A stretch of DNA of 64,000 nt. Origin: an uncultured Veillonella sp. Lineage in GTDB: Bacteria; Bacillota; Negativicutes; Veillonellales; Veillonellaceae. Shown here one piece after another: positions 7,999 through 16,310 of this stretch; positions within the stretch are counted from its first letter, which is position 1, and every line of letters begins with the position of its first letter. The position numbers and the translations under genes are program-made. The notes under the pieces were generated by a model. The model did not search any database and was not told the origin of the DNA. It was given only the letters and a program-made list of their open reading frames with translations. Where the stretch lies: the NCBI GenBank assembly GCA_900538355.1, contig UPXS01000012.1, positions 1-64,000 of the forward strand, given 5' to 3'.

Positions 7999-9507
7999 CT
8001 AAATGTCCTTTATGATAGCGTTAACTAAGCCATCAGTTGTATATACATCGCTGATGACAGCAGGTTTAAGACCTGCACTCATAGCTGTAGCTGCTGTGAT
8101 AGGTCCAATGCAGGCAATCTTAGTATTGCCTAATAGTTTCAATGCATCATCACCTAATAATTGAATTGTATTTGTTACTGTAGAGGAACTTGTAAACGTA
8201 ATATAGTCTACAGTACCTGCAGTTAATGCATTTACTAATTCTTCTTGTTGAGATGTATCTTGTGTCGTTTCATATAAACGCAAGATATCTACATCTATAT
8301 CGTGATGACGCAAAGAGCGTGGAATTACGTCGCGCGCTACTTTTGGTTGGATGAGCAATACGGAGTCCCCTGCTTTAAGTTCTTCTTCAAGAGCCTTTAC
8401 AGCAGATTCAGCTTTATAGTCTACAGGAATAATATCTGGAACAATGCCATATTTTTGAAGTTCACGAGCTGTAGCACAGCCAATAGCAGCCACTTTAGAA
8501 TTACCTAAAGCACGTGTATCCTTACCCTCTTTATAAAGAGCATCGAAGAAGTAACGAACACCTTCACCAGATGTGAATACGATGCATTGGTATTGTTTTG
8601 TATTATTGATGATACGACGATCTTCATCAAATAACTCCAATGGAGATGTTTTAATCGCTGCTGCTTCTACTACATTAGCACCTTGAGCCGCCAATTTTTC
8701 GCGGAATGCACTAGCTTGGGAGCGAGCGCGTGTAACTACAATAGTTTTACCGAATAACGGTTTATTATCGAACCATTGTAATTTTTCACGAAGGTTAACT
8801 ACATCGCCTACTACGATGATAGCTGGCGCTTTTAGTTGTGCCTTTTCTACGTCTTCTACTACATGTTCAAGGGTTGATACGAGCACCTCTTGAACCGTTT
8901 TTGTACCCCAACGAACAAGCGCTACTGGTGTAGAAGCTGGGCGTCCATGAGCCATCAATTTTTCTGCAATAGTAGGCAAGTTGCCAACACCCATTACAAA
9001 GCAAAGTGTATCTACTGCTGTAGCAAGGCCTTCCCAATGAATACCAGATACGGCTTTTGTTGGATCCTCATGACCGGTTACAACCGCAAAAGATGTAGCC
9101 ATAGCGCGTTGTGTTACAGGAATACCTGCATAAGCAGGGGCTGCAATTGGAGATGTTACGCCTGGTACGAATTCAAATGGTACACCAGCTTCTCCAAGAG
9201 CCATCGCCTCTTCACCACCGCGACCAAATACAAGTGGATCCCCGCCTTTTAAGCGTGCTACAACTTTACCTTCTTTACCTTTTTGAACTAACAGCTCATT
9301 GATTTCCCATTGATGCATTGTGTGATCTTTACATTGTTTACCAGCGTAGATCAACTCTGCATCTGGGCGCGCCCATTCTAATAGATGAGCATCAGCTAAA
9401 TAGTCATACACAATTACATCTGCTTTTTCAATGCATTCGCGACCTTTTACAGTGATGAGTTTAACATCGCCAGGGCCTGCGCCGATTAGATATACCATAC
9501 CTGTCAT
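7999..9507 (-). CDS. cobA-hemD: CobA-HemD fusion: uroporphyrinogen-III C-methyltransferase / uroporphyrinogen-III synthase
   Basis: A two-domain enzyme. Residues ~1-245 are the SAM-dependent methyltransferase (VYLIGAGPGD at the N-terminus, then the ARLKGGDPLVFGRGGEE and TSPIAAPAYAGIPVTQR motifs). Residues ~255-502 are uroporphyrinogen-III synthase, closing hydroxymethylbilane to uroporphyrinogen III. One polypeptide therefore makes uroporphyrinogen III and methylates it to precorrin-2, the entry to cobamides and siroheme. Such fusions are known in anaerobic Firmicutes. The start overlaps the hemC stop (ATGA), indicating translational coupling. Confidence 0.95.
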   Translation of the reverse strand: MTGMVYLIGAGPGDVKLITVKGRECIEKADVIVYDYLADAHLLEWARPDAELIYAGKQCKDHTMHQWEINELLVQKGKEGKVVARLKGGDPLVFGRGGEEAMALGEAGVPFEFVPGVTSPIAAPAYAGIPVTQRAMATSFAVVTGHEDPTKAVSGIHWEGLATAVDTLCFVMGVGNLPTIAEKLMAHGRPASTPVALVRWGTKTVQEVLVSTLEHVVEDVEKAQLKAPAIIVVGDVVNLREKLQWFDNKPLFGKTIVVTRARSQASAFREKLAAQGANVVEAAAIKTSPLELFDEDRRIINNTKQYQCIVFTSGEGVRYFFDALYKEGKDTRALGNSKVAAIGCATARELQKYGIVPDIIPVDYKAESAVKALEEELKAGDSVLLIQPKVARDVIPRSLRHHDIDVDILRLYETTQDTSQQEELVNALTAGTVDYITFTSSSTVTNTIQLLGDDALKLLGNTKIACIGPITAATAMSAGLKPAVISDVYTTDGLVNAIIKDI

Positions 9508-10442
9508 TTTATGATTCCTTCCTCTATGAGAGCATCCACAATATGTTTGCCACCTTCTTCATATAAAGCTTTTGCAAGGTTTTTACCAAGAATTTCAGCT
9601 TTTTTAGCCGGACCAGAAATTTCTCCTTCGTATACAGTTTTACCGTCCAGGGAGGCAATCATGGCCTTTAAGGTCAATTGACCTTTATTGATAGTACCAT
9701 GTACCCCCATCGGCACTTGGCAACCACCATTTAGCTGACGCAAGAAGCTGCGCTCTCCTTCAACGGCATAGCGAGTATCTACGTCGTTAATAGGAGCTAG
9801 CATTTCAAGCATTTCCGTATCGTTAGCGCGGCACTCGATAGCGAGAGCCCCTTGACCAACGGCAGGAATCATTTCATCAGCTTTAAACACTTGTGTAATT
9901 TGGTCATCTAAGCCCAATCGTTTAAGACCAGCTTGCGCCAAGATAACGCCATCTAGTTTTTCTGTTTCAATCTTGCTTAAACGAGTTTGTACATTACCGC
10001 GAATCACCTCGACCTGAAGATCTGGTCTCACATGCAATAATTGCGCTTGACGACGCAAGCTGCTTGTACCGACGCGCGCACCTTGAGGCAATTTATCTAA
10101 TGTTTTATACACGGGGCTCACAAGCGCATCGTAAGGCACTTCACGAGCAGAAATAGCACCTAGAGTAAGACCTTCTGGCAACTCTGTAGGCATATCTTTC
10201 AAGCTATGTACGGCGATATCAATATCGCCTTTATGCATTGCCTCTTCTAGCTCAGCAGTAAATAAACCTTTACCACCAACTTGAGCCAGTGGTTTTTCTA
10301 AGATACGGTCACCCTTTGTATTAAAGTGAACTAGCTCGACCGTAATATTTGGGTACAGACGTTGTAACTCTGCACTAATATGTTCAGCCTGCCATAGGGC
10401 AAGGGCACTTTTTCGCGTGCCGATTCGAATATGGTCTCTCAT
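9504..10442 (-). CDS. hemC: Porphobilinogen deaminase (hydroxymethylbilane synthase)
   Basis: Polymerises four porphobilinogens to hydroxymethylbilane. Characteristic blocks are IRIGTRKSALALWQ at the start, HSLKDMPTELP, GTSSLRRQAQLL, and the dipyrromethane-cofactor cysteine in LNGGCQVPMG. I choose the ATG at 10440-10442, preceded by AGAAGG at a spacing of eight; the longer TTG-started frame would overlap hemA and has no ribosome-binding site. Length is 312 aa, normal for the family. It lies four bases after hemA and overlaps cobA-hemD by four. Confidence 0.96.
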   Translation of the reverse strand: MRDHIRIGTRKSALALWQAEHISAELQRLYPNITVELVHFNTKGDRILEKPLAQVGGKGLFTAELEEAMHKGDIDIAVHSLKDMPTELPEGLTLGAISAREVPYDALVSPVYKTLDKLPQGARVGTSSLRRQAQLLHVRPDLQVEVIRGNVQTRLSKIETEKLDGVILAQAGLKRLGLDDQITQVFKADEMIPAVGQGALAIECRANDTEMLEMLAPINDVDTRYAVEGERSFLRQLNGGCQVPMGVHGTINKGQLTLKAMIASLDGKTVYEGEISGPAKKAEILGKNLAKALYEEGGKHIVDALIEEGIIK

Positions 10443-10446
10443 GGCC

Positions 10447-11718
10447 TTAGCCTTCTTTCTCAAGATTAAACATATCTTTGAATAAATCCCAGTACAAACC
10501 TTCTTCCTCTGTACCGGCGATTTCGTTAAAGTGAATCATCGGTTCACGCAACATTTTGCGAATGATCATGCGACTCATAGAGTCCATAATGCGACGCTCT
10601 TTATCAGAAATATCAGGCAATTTCGCTAATGCACGATGCAATTCACGACGGCGAATGCGTTCTGCTTTTTCAGTAAGCAATGCCATCATAGGACGCACCG
10701 TTAAATAGCTCAATTTATCCAATAATTCTTCAATAGCATCGTGAATGATAGGCTCCGCACGACGAGCTTCCTCTTCGCGCTGTGCCTTATTCTCTTCTAC
10801 TACACTTTCAAGGGAGTCGATATTGAATAAATAAATACCTTCCATATCTGCCACAGCAGGATCAATATCGCGCGGTACCGCAATATCAATCATAACAATA
10901 GGCTCACCCTTGCGAAGGGAGGTAATTTTCTTAGCCTCTCGTTCAGTAATAATATAATGTGGCGCTCCTGTTGATGTGATGAGGATATCCGCATCTTTAG
11001 CGTAATCTACAAAATTATCGAGCTTAACTGCCTTACCGTTAAAGCGTTCAGCCAATACTTCTGCTTTTGCAAAGGTTCTATTGGATACGAAAATTGTTTT
11101 TACACCCTTTGCTTGTAAGTGAGTCGCCGTTAATTCACTCATAGTACCAGCACCCAAAATGAGTACAGTTGCTTCAGATAACGGCTTATCTAAACTATCT
11201 TCAGCTAGGTTAACAGCGGTGTAACTAACAGATACAGGCGTATTAGCAATGCCTGTATTGGTACGTACCTTTTTACCAACGCTAATAGCGCGTTGGAATA
11301 AAATATTGAAAATCGTGCCTGTACAACCTGCACTATAAGCTTGGATATAAGCCCCTTTCAATTGGCTCAAGATTTGACCTTCCCCCAACACAAGGGAATC
11401 AAGGCTTGCAGACACACGGAATAGATGTTCAATACAATCTCGTTCTTCATAGAAGAAGAATGCATCTTCATCGATGTGGTCGGCACCTTTTAAATCCTTT
11501 AACACTGCCAACATATATTCTTTAGGGAACTCTACACCTTCTAAGGCCGCGTAAATTTCGGTTCTATTACATGTAGACAAAATAACACATTCTGCTACAC
11601 AGTCGAATTCATAGAGGCGGTTCAGTGCTGAAACTACCTCGTCCTTATCAAACGAGAAACGTTCACGCACCTCTACAGCGGCACTTCTATGATTTAGGCC
11701 TAATACCACTAATTTCAT
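10447..11718 (-). CDS. hemA: Glutamyl-tRNA reductase
   Basis: Reduces glutamyl-tRNA to glutamate-1-semialdehyde, the first step of the C5 pathway. The N-terminal domain carries LGLNHRSAAVEVRE and LSTCNRTEIYA with catalytic Cys50. An NADPH Rossmann domain follows (VLILGAGTMSELTATHL), then a helical dimerisation domain. Length ~423 aa is typical. The start (ATG at 11716-11718) lies within the last codons of the upstream precorrin-2 dehydrogenase gene, an overlap of about 32 bases. The sequence shows no N-terminal double-Lys degradation tag. Confidence 0.96.
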   Translation of the reverse strand: MKLVVLGLNHRSAAVEVRERFSFDKDEVVSALNRLYEFDCVAECVILSTCNRTEIYAALEGVEFPKEYMLAVLKDLKGADHIDEDAFFFYEERDCIEHLFRVSASLDSLVLGEGQILSQLKGAYIQAYSAGCTGTIFNILFQRAISVGKKVRTNTGIANTPVSVSYTAVNLAEDSLDKPLSEATVLILGAGTMSELTATHLQAKGVKTIFVSNRTFAKAEVLAERFNGKAVKLDNFVDYAKDADILITSTGAPHYIITEREAKKITSLRKGEPIVMIDIAVPRDIDPAVADMEGIYLFNIDSLESVVEENKAQREEEARRAEPIIHDAIEELLDKLSYLTVRPMMALLTEKAERIRRRELHRALAKLPDISDKERRIMDSMSRMIIRKMLREPMIHFNEIAGTEEEGLYWDLFKDMFNLEKEG

Positions 11719-12334
11719 GGTCAAGTTTCTCCTCTATAGTCATCCACTCTCCCTTGAGAATGGCCTCAAAAGTTTCTACGGTCAGATGTTCTCTCCAAAA
11801 TTTCTGTCGAGCCTCTGGAGTAGGAAGTAGTAACTTTACTTCTTCTCTAAATATTTTAAGTCTAGGCATAGCCTTTTGCAACTGACCATAACGATTCATC
11901 ATATCTTGCCTTACTAGACGATTGATACGAGGGCCTACATTATTAGCGCTAATAGCGATGTGAAGATCACCTAGTTCAAGGGATGAAGGCACAGTAAATC
12001 TGCACGCCCTAGGGTCATCGCTGCGATTAGTCCAGACGCGGTGTTTTTTCCCCAGCTCATATAACATATCGTTTAATTCGCCATTATCTGTGCAGATAAA
12101 GAACAAACTGCTCGTTATAATGTGGTTTTCATCGTCCATTGTGAAAGCACGATCGTACCAAGTGATACGATCATCCTTTGCCCATTGGCTAATCCTATCT
12201 GTTACAGTGGGAGCAATTACGACAATGTTGCACGGCTCATCAATAAAGAGCTGCATTCGTCGCTCTGCGACCTCCCCGCCGCCTACGAATAGGATTGCAT
12301 CTTCTGTTGTAGGTTGAAATGTTATGGATACCAT
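11687..12334 (-). CDS. Precorrin-2 dehydrogenase / sirohydrochlorin ferrochelatase-like protein
   Basis: The Rossmann motif FVGGGEVAERRMQLF near residue 17, then a dimerisation and helical C-terminal region, match the Met8p/CysG N-terminal family. This enzyme oxidises precorrin-2 to sirohydrochlorin and may insert Fe or Co. The start is the ATG at 12332-12334, five bases after AGGA; the open frame extends 17 codons upstream but that extension lies inside a terminator hairpin (12351-12382). At 215 aa it is the first gene of the tetrapyrrole operon. It directs the uroporphyrinogen III made downstream toward cobamide or siroheme. Confidence 0.9.
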   Translation of the reverse strand: MVSITFQPTTEDAILFVGGGEVAERRMQLFIDEPCNIVVIAPTVTDRISQWAKDDRITWYDRAFTMDDENHIITSSLFFICTDNGELNDMLYELGKKHRVWTNRSDDPRACRFTVPSSLELGDLHIAISANNVGPRINRLVRQDMMNRYGQLQKAMPRLKIFREEVKLLLPTPEARQKFWREHLTVETFEAILKGEWMTIEEKLDHEISGIRPKS

Positions 12335-12372
12335 GGCTGTCCTACTATATAAAAAAATCGGCTTGATGGTCA
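12335..12372 (-). promoter_or_regulatory. Candidate promoter overlapping a terminator, upstream of the tetrapyrrole operon
   Basis: On the minus strand TTGACC is followed after 16 bases by TATATA, or after 18 by TATAGT, directly before AGGACAGCC and the ATG at 12334. The -35 element lies within the terminator hairpin of the upstream gene. There is no other room for a promoter between that hairpin and the start codon. The resulting transcript would have an extremely short leader. Predicted by eye only. Confidence 0.35.
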
Positions 12373-12382
12373 AGCCGATTTT
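12351..12382 (-). terminator. Intrinsic terminator between ylmH and the tetrapyrrole operon
   Basis: A perfect 13-bp stem (AAAATCGGCTTGA with complement, loop of three) has a seven-T run on the minus strand. It ends the yggS-sepF-proC-ylmH transcript just 17 bases before the next start codon. Confidence 0.9.
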
Positions 12383-12389
12383 CAATTGC

Positions 12390-13175
12390 CTACATGAATC
12401 GTTTCAGATATACGCCGATACGCCCCTTACGAGATGTACCTGTAATGGCTTCTACCTTCATTCGGCCACGACCACGCATAGAGATCACATCCCCTTCTTT
12501 AACTTCTTGGGATGCACCCTTAGCTGGTTGCCAGTTTACTTGCAATAATCCTGCATTAATAGCGCTTACCAATTTGGTGCGAGATACGCTAAAACCAGAA
12601 CTTGCTACCGCATCTAAGCGCAAAGAAGCAACTGTAGTGCGGACCTCTTTAATTTTTTCTTCTTTTGGTGCAATATCCGATAGCTCAATAGCCTCTACAG
12701 ATACGGAAACCATAGCAATTTTTGTAAAGTTTTGAATCACAAAGTCTGCTACGCTTTCATCCACCAAAATTTGAGCGCCCCCTTGCTGAACGATAACGTC
12801 CCCAAATTTGGAGCGATCGATGCCAAGGCCCATCAAGGAGCCAAGCACATCGCGATGGGTAAGCAATCGGAACCGTGGGTCCCAATTTACCTTAAGGGCA
12901 CGGATGCCCATATCCACAGTACCGTTAAAATCGCTATCTACAAAGGCGATGCGAATGCGTTCCGCCCCTTCATAGCCACCATCTGTCTTAACGATAAGCT
13001 GTGGGTAGTTAGCCTTGATTGCGTCCGCAATCACTAGGCCTGCAGGACTCGTAAAGTCCGCCACGCGATAGGGGCAACCTTTTACAACCTGCTCAGCCAA
13101 GTCAAGCATGCGACGAGCTTCCTCACCACTGCCACTGGCTTCAAAATATCGTATTAATTTACTAGTATCTGCCAA
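12390..13175 (-). CDS. ylmH: YlmH-family S4-domain RNA-binding protein
   Basis: The N-terminal ~170 residues match the YlmH family and the C-terminus (~residues 185-255) is an S4 RNA-binding domain (VASLRLDAVASSGFSVSRTK, then VNWQPAKGASQEVKEGDVIS). In Firmicutes this protein is encoded next to sepF in the cell-division region and is linked to ribosome rescue; the context here agrees. The start is TTG at 13173-13175, preceded by GGGGAAA, two bases after the proC stop. Length 261 aa is normal. Confidence 0.92.
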   Translation of the reverse strand: MADTSKLIRYFEASGSGEEARRMLDLAEQVVKGCPYRVADFTSPAGLVIADAIKANYPQLIVKTDGGYEGAERIRIAFVDSDFNGTVDMGIRALKVNWDPRFRLLTHRDVLGSLMGLGIDRSKFGDVIVQQGGAQILVDESVADFVIQNFTKIAMVSVSVEAIELSDIAPKEEKIKEVRTTVASLRLDAVASSGFSVSRTKLVSAINAGLLQVNWQPAKGASQEVKEGDVISMRGRGRMKVEAITGTSRKGRIGVYLKRFM

Positions 13176-13177
13176 AA

Positions 13178-13987
13178 TTATTTCCCCAATTCATTTGACC
13201 GAGCAAGACATGCTACTACGCCATCTTGGAGAGCACTACGAAGTCCACCTTTTTCCATAGCACCAATACCAGCAATGGTCGTGCCACCAGGGCTTGTTAC
13301 CTGATCGCGTAGTACTGCTGGATGATTGCCACTTTCAAGGGCCATCTTACCAGCACCATACATCGTTTGAGCCGCTGCCTTAATTGCCAACTGACGAGGC
13401 AATCCAATGCGAACGCCCGCATCAGCCAAAGCATCAAGGATGACGAACATATAGCCAGGGCCTGCGCCAGATAGCGCACCTAATCGATCCAAATCAGCTT
13501 CGCTTACCACCGCTACTTCGCCGACAGCCTCAAATAAGGCTTGCACATCGCGACCTAAGTCAGTATTTACATCATCCCCGGCAAGAGCCGTCATACCTGC
13601 ACCAATAGAGGCTGGTGTATTTGGCATAGCTCTAAACCAGTTAGCTTGCGGAATCGCTGCATCCAATGTATCTAAGGTGATACCTGCAGCAACGGAAATC
13701 ATAACAGTCCCATAAGGTACTTCTTTTAAATCCTCTAATACAGATGGTAACACTTGTGGTTTTACAGCCAACAAAATGGTATTGTACTCGTTTACATTAG
13801 GCAATGTAGTAAAACCTACTACACCGAGTTCCTCAGTTAGAGCCTTACATTGTTCTTCGCGACGTACGAGAATGTGTGTATCACTTGCTTTCAACACGCC
13901 ATGCTGTAATGCACCGCGCAATAGAGCGCCACCCATTGAGCCAACGCCTATACATAGGGTTTTACCTAACATCGTTGTCACCACCAT
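13178..13987 (-). CDS. proC: Pyrroline-5-carboxylate reductase
   Basis: Catalyses the last step of proline synthesis, reduction of pyrroline-5-carboxylate. The Rossmann motif CIGVGSMGGALLRG opens the protein, FRAMPNTPASIGAGMTAL follows in the middle, and the C-terminal signature spans ALSGAGPGYMFVILDAL and VTSPGGTTIAG. The first ATG (13985-13987) lacks a good ribosome-binding site; an internal ATG at 13970-13972 gives MLGKTLCIG and is equally plausible. It sits between sepF and ylmH, a position where many Firmicutes carry yggT. Confidence 0.95.
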   Translation of the reverse strand: MVVTTMLGKTLCIGVGSMGGALLRGALQHGVLKASDTHILVRREEQCKALTEELGVVGFTTLPNVNEYNTILLAVKPQVLPSVLEDLKEVPYGTVMISVAAGITLDTLDAAIPQANWFRAMPNTPASIGAGMTALAGDDVNTDLGRDVQALFEAVGEVAVVSEADLDRLGALSGAGPGYMFVILDALADAGVRIGLPRQLAIKAAAQTMYGAGKMALESGNHPAVLRDQVTSPGGTTIAGIGAMEKGGLRSALQDGVVACLARSNELGK

Positions 13988-13998
13988 TTATAGAGAAA

Positions 13999-14496
13999 TT
14001 ATTTATTGTCCCAAGCGTATTCGTTTTGCTCAGTTTTGTTGCTGTCATTATCAGAATAATCTATGGAAATGTTTACAGGTACACACATGAAAATGTCTTT
14101 ACCTACTTTTTCCAATTTGCCATCCAATGCAAAAGTCGCACCAGATACGAAGTCCACAATACGAGCTGCTTCATGAGGATCTGTATTTTCAAAGTTGATC
14201 AATACAGGACGCATGTCGCGCAATTGATGTGTAATATTTTCAGAATCTTCAAATACTTTTGGTTCAATTACAACTACTTTCATAGCTGTTGGACGTTGTG
14301 TCATCGTAGATTGGCCTCCTACCTTGCGTGGATGAAATTCAGATGCGCCGGATACTGGAGCTGCTGGAGCTACTGGTGTAGGTTCCGCTTCATATTCCTC
14401 TTCATCTTCATAGTCATAATCATCATATTCATAGTCATCATCATTTTTGCCTAAGAATAAGTTTTTTGCTTTGTCTAAATAATCTCCCAATGCCAT
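13999..14496 (-). CDS. sepF: Cell division protein SepF
   Basis: SepF binds FtsZ and anchors the Z ring to the membrane. The N-terminal amphipathic segment (MALGDYLDKAKNLFLG) fits the membrane-binding helix. A very acidic Asp/Glu/Tyr linker (about residues 18-38) and a Pro/Ala stretch follow. The C-terminal ~85 residues are the SepF core (VVVIEPKVFED, then RPVLINFENTDPHEAARIVD, then DFVSGATFALDGKLEKVGKD). AGGAGG precedes the ATG. It lies in the usual cluster with yggS and ylmH. Confidence 0.94.
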   Translation of the reverse strand: MALGDYLDKAKNLFLGKNDDDYEYDDYDYEDEEEYEAEPTPVAPAAPVSGASEFHPRKVGGQSTMTQRPTAMKVVVIEPKVFEDSENITHQLRDMRPVLINFENTDPHEAARIVDFVSGATFALDGKLEKVGKDIFMCVPVNISIDYSDNDSNKTEQNEYAWDNK

Positions 14497-14547
14497 TTGG
14501 ATTTCCTCCTAATACTTAACGCTATCGATTATCAGGCAACCCGAGCC

Positions 14548-15234
14548 TTAATCATACACACGTTCCCCAAAAATTGCTGTGCCTACACGAACAATGTTAG
14601 CCCCTTCTTCCAAAGCGACTTCGAAGTCGTGAGTCATCCCCATAGATAAATATTGAATCTGCCCCTCTTCAAAGTAGCCTTTCATATCCTCATACAAGGC
14701 GTTTGCTACGCGGAAGATTGGACGTGCTTCCTCTGGATCGTCGAAAAATGGCGCCATACACATCAAGCCCCGTACACGTACATGAGGCAATGTCTTTGCA
14801 TAGTTTCGAATCTCTGGAAACTCCTCTACGGACATGCCCGTTTTGGAGGCTTCTCGAGCTACGTTGACTTGCAACAATACATCTTGTACCTTGTCGTGCT
14901 TTGTAGCGACCTTTTCGATTTCATCTAATAATTTACGGCTGTCTACAGAATGAATTAAATCAAACATAGGCACCGCTTGACGCACCTTGTTGACCTGTAA
15001 ATGGCCAATCAAGTGCCATGTTAATTGTGGGCCCTTATAGGTGAGCTGTTTTTCCTTGGCCTCTTGTACTCGGTTTTCCCCTACATGAGTCACACCGAGA
15101 CTTGCCGCCTCCTCTACAGCTGACACAGGGTGGTTCTTTGTAACCGCCACTAACAATGCTGTATCTACGCGACCAACGCGCGCCATAGCATCTGCCATGC
15201 GCTGCTGTATTGCGTGTAGGGATTCTTCAATCAC
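14548..15234 (-). CDS. yggS: YggS-family pyridoxal-phosphate homeostasis protein
   Basis: A single-domain PLP-binding TIM-barrel protein related to alanine racemase N-domains, thought to balance PLP and amino-acid pools. The PLP-lysine motif LVAVTKNHP and the following HVGENRVQEAKEK block are near residues 30-60, and LSMGMTHDFEVALEEGANIVRVG closes the protein. It starts with GTG (15232-15234) after AAGGGGG. First gene of the yggS-sepF-proC-ylmH unit, downstream of a reasonable promoter. Confidence 0.94.
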   Translation of the reverse strand: MIEESLHAIQQRMADAMARVGRVDTALLVAVTKNHPVSAVEEAASLGVTHVGENRVQEAKEKQLTYKGPQLTWHLIGHLQVNKVRQAVPMFDLIHSVDSRKLLDEIEKVATKHDKVQDVLLQVNVAREASKTGMSVEEFPEIRNYAKTLPHVRVRGLMCMAPFFDDPEEARPIFRVANALYEDMKGYFEEGQIQYLSMGMTHDFEVALEEGANIVRVGTAIFGERVYD

Positions 15235-15294
15235 GTGAATGCCCCCTTCAATCTATATATAGTAATCATCAAATATATTTGTATAGACTATTCT

Positions 15295-15323
15295 ATTATA
15301 TAGTATTTATTATTGATTGTACA
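15295..15323 (-). promoter_or_regulatory. Putative sigma-A promoter for yggS-sepF-proC-ylmH
   Basis: Minus-strand TGTACA, spacer of 17, then a consensus TATAAT. It lies about 60 bases upstream of the yggS start in the 212-base intergenic gap. Confidence 0.5.
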
Positions 15324-15446
15324 TCATTTAGGTCTTATAAAGCGCATAAATCCATGTATGTATATACTAAAAATTATACAAATAATTCTATCTTTGGTAA
15401 AAGCCTCTAGTAAAAGCCTAATACTAATATTGATGAGAATCTAGTA

Positions 15447-16301
15447 CTATCGTTCTTGTAGCATACTAAATAAAGCCATGCGCCCTGTTTTACCAGATTC
15501 CCGACGATAGGAATAACAATCTCTATCTGTTACTGTATCAGTACCGCCAATAGCGATATTTTCTTTAGGTACACCATTCACCATAAGTCCTTCGGCGATA
15601 AAGTTCCATAAGTTGATATAGGCTTTATCTAGTTTATCACCTGGATAGTTTACAACATCAGCCACACTACGGTCGGTCATACCACGCCATGCTAATTCAA
15701 AACGTTTCCCTAACTCTACATCGACTTCAAAGGATTCTGGTCCAATACTAGGCCCAAGATAGATATAACAATCTTTAAATCCAGTACCATAAGCTTCTTT
15801 CATAGCTTCAATGGTAAGTACAGGCAAATGTCCTATCGCTCCACGCCAACCTGCATGCACCGTAGCGATAGCATGATGCTTAGCATCATAAATACCTACA
15901 GCTACACAATCGGCAGTAAATAAAAAGAGTGGTACATTTGGTAACTTTGTAAATACAGCATCACAATCATTAATTGCCGTATCCTCACCAAAGGCACCGG
16001 CCCCAATGAGTTCTTCTGTGATTTCCACAGCTTTTAAACCATGTACTTGATTACCACAAGAAATGCGTTTTGGTTCAACACCTAAATATTCAGCAATAAT
16101 AGCACGATTCTCACGAACACGCGTTGGCTCATCCCCTACGTGAAATGCTAAGTTTAACGATTCATAAGGTGCCTTTGATACGCCACCATGACGGAAGGTA
16201 TCCCCCATAACGATAGGAAATTGTTCCGCCCAATTGGGTGCTTCATAGGCCCAAGTACCATGAGGTCCTTTAACATCTATACGTTTTACAGATTTATTCA
16301 T
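15447..16301 (-). CDS. pgeF: Peptidoglycan editing factor PgeF (YfiH / multicopper-oxidase-like family)
   Basis: The family (formerly 'laccase domain' or polyphenol oxidase) contains cytosolic enzymes that remove mis-incorporated residues from peptidoglycan precursors and can act on purine nucleosides. Visible motifs are the QVHG block, LFTADCVAVGIYD with its metal-binding Cys, ATVHAGWRGAIG with its His, and YLGPSIGPESFEV. The length of 284 aa is at the upper end of normal. AGGAGG precedes the ATG. It lies nine bases after the radical SAM gene, so the two are probably co-transcribed. Confidence 0.92.
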   Translation of the reverse strand: MNKSVKRIDVKGPHGTWAYEAPNWAEQFPIVMGDTFRHGGVSKAPYESLNLAFHVGDEPTRVRENRAIIAEYLGVEPKRISCGNQVHGLKAVEITEELIGAGAFGEDTAINDCDAVFTKLPNVPLFLFTADCVAVGIYDAKHHAIATVHAGWRGAIGHLPVLTIEAMKEAYGTGFKDCYIYLGPSIGPESFEVDVELGKRFELAWRGMTDRSVADVVNYPGDKLDKAYINLWNFIAEGLMVNGVPKENIAIGGTDTVTDRDCYSYRRESGKTGRMALFSMLQER

Positions 16302-16310
16302 AAGTACCTC

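Noticed and set aside
12335..12385. A 17-codon N-terminal extension of the precorrin-2 dehydrogenase
   Set aside because: The extension is encoded by the upstream terminator hairpin and has no ribosome-binding site, while the ATG at 12334 does.
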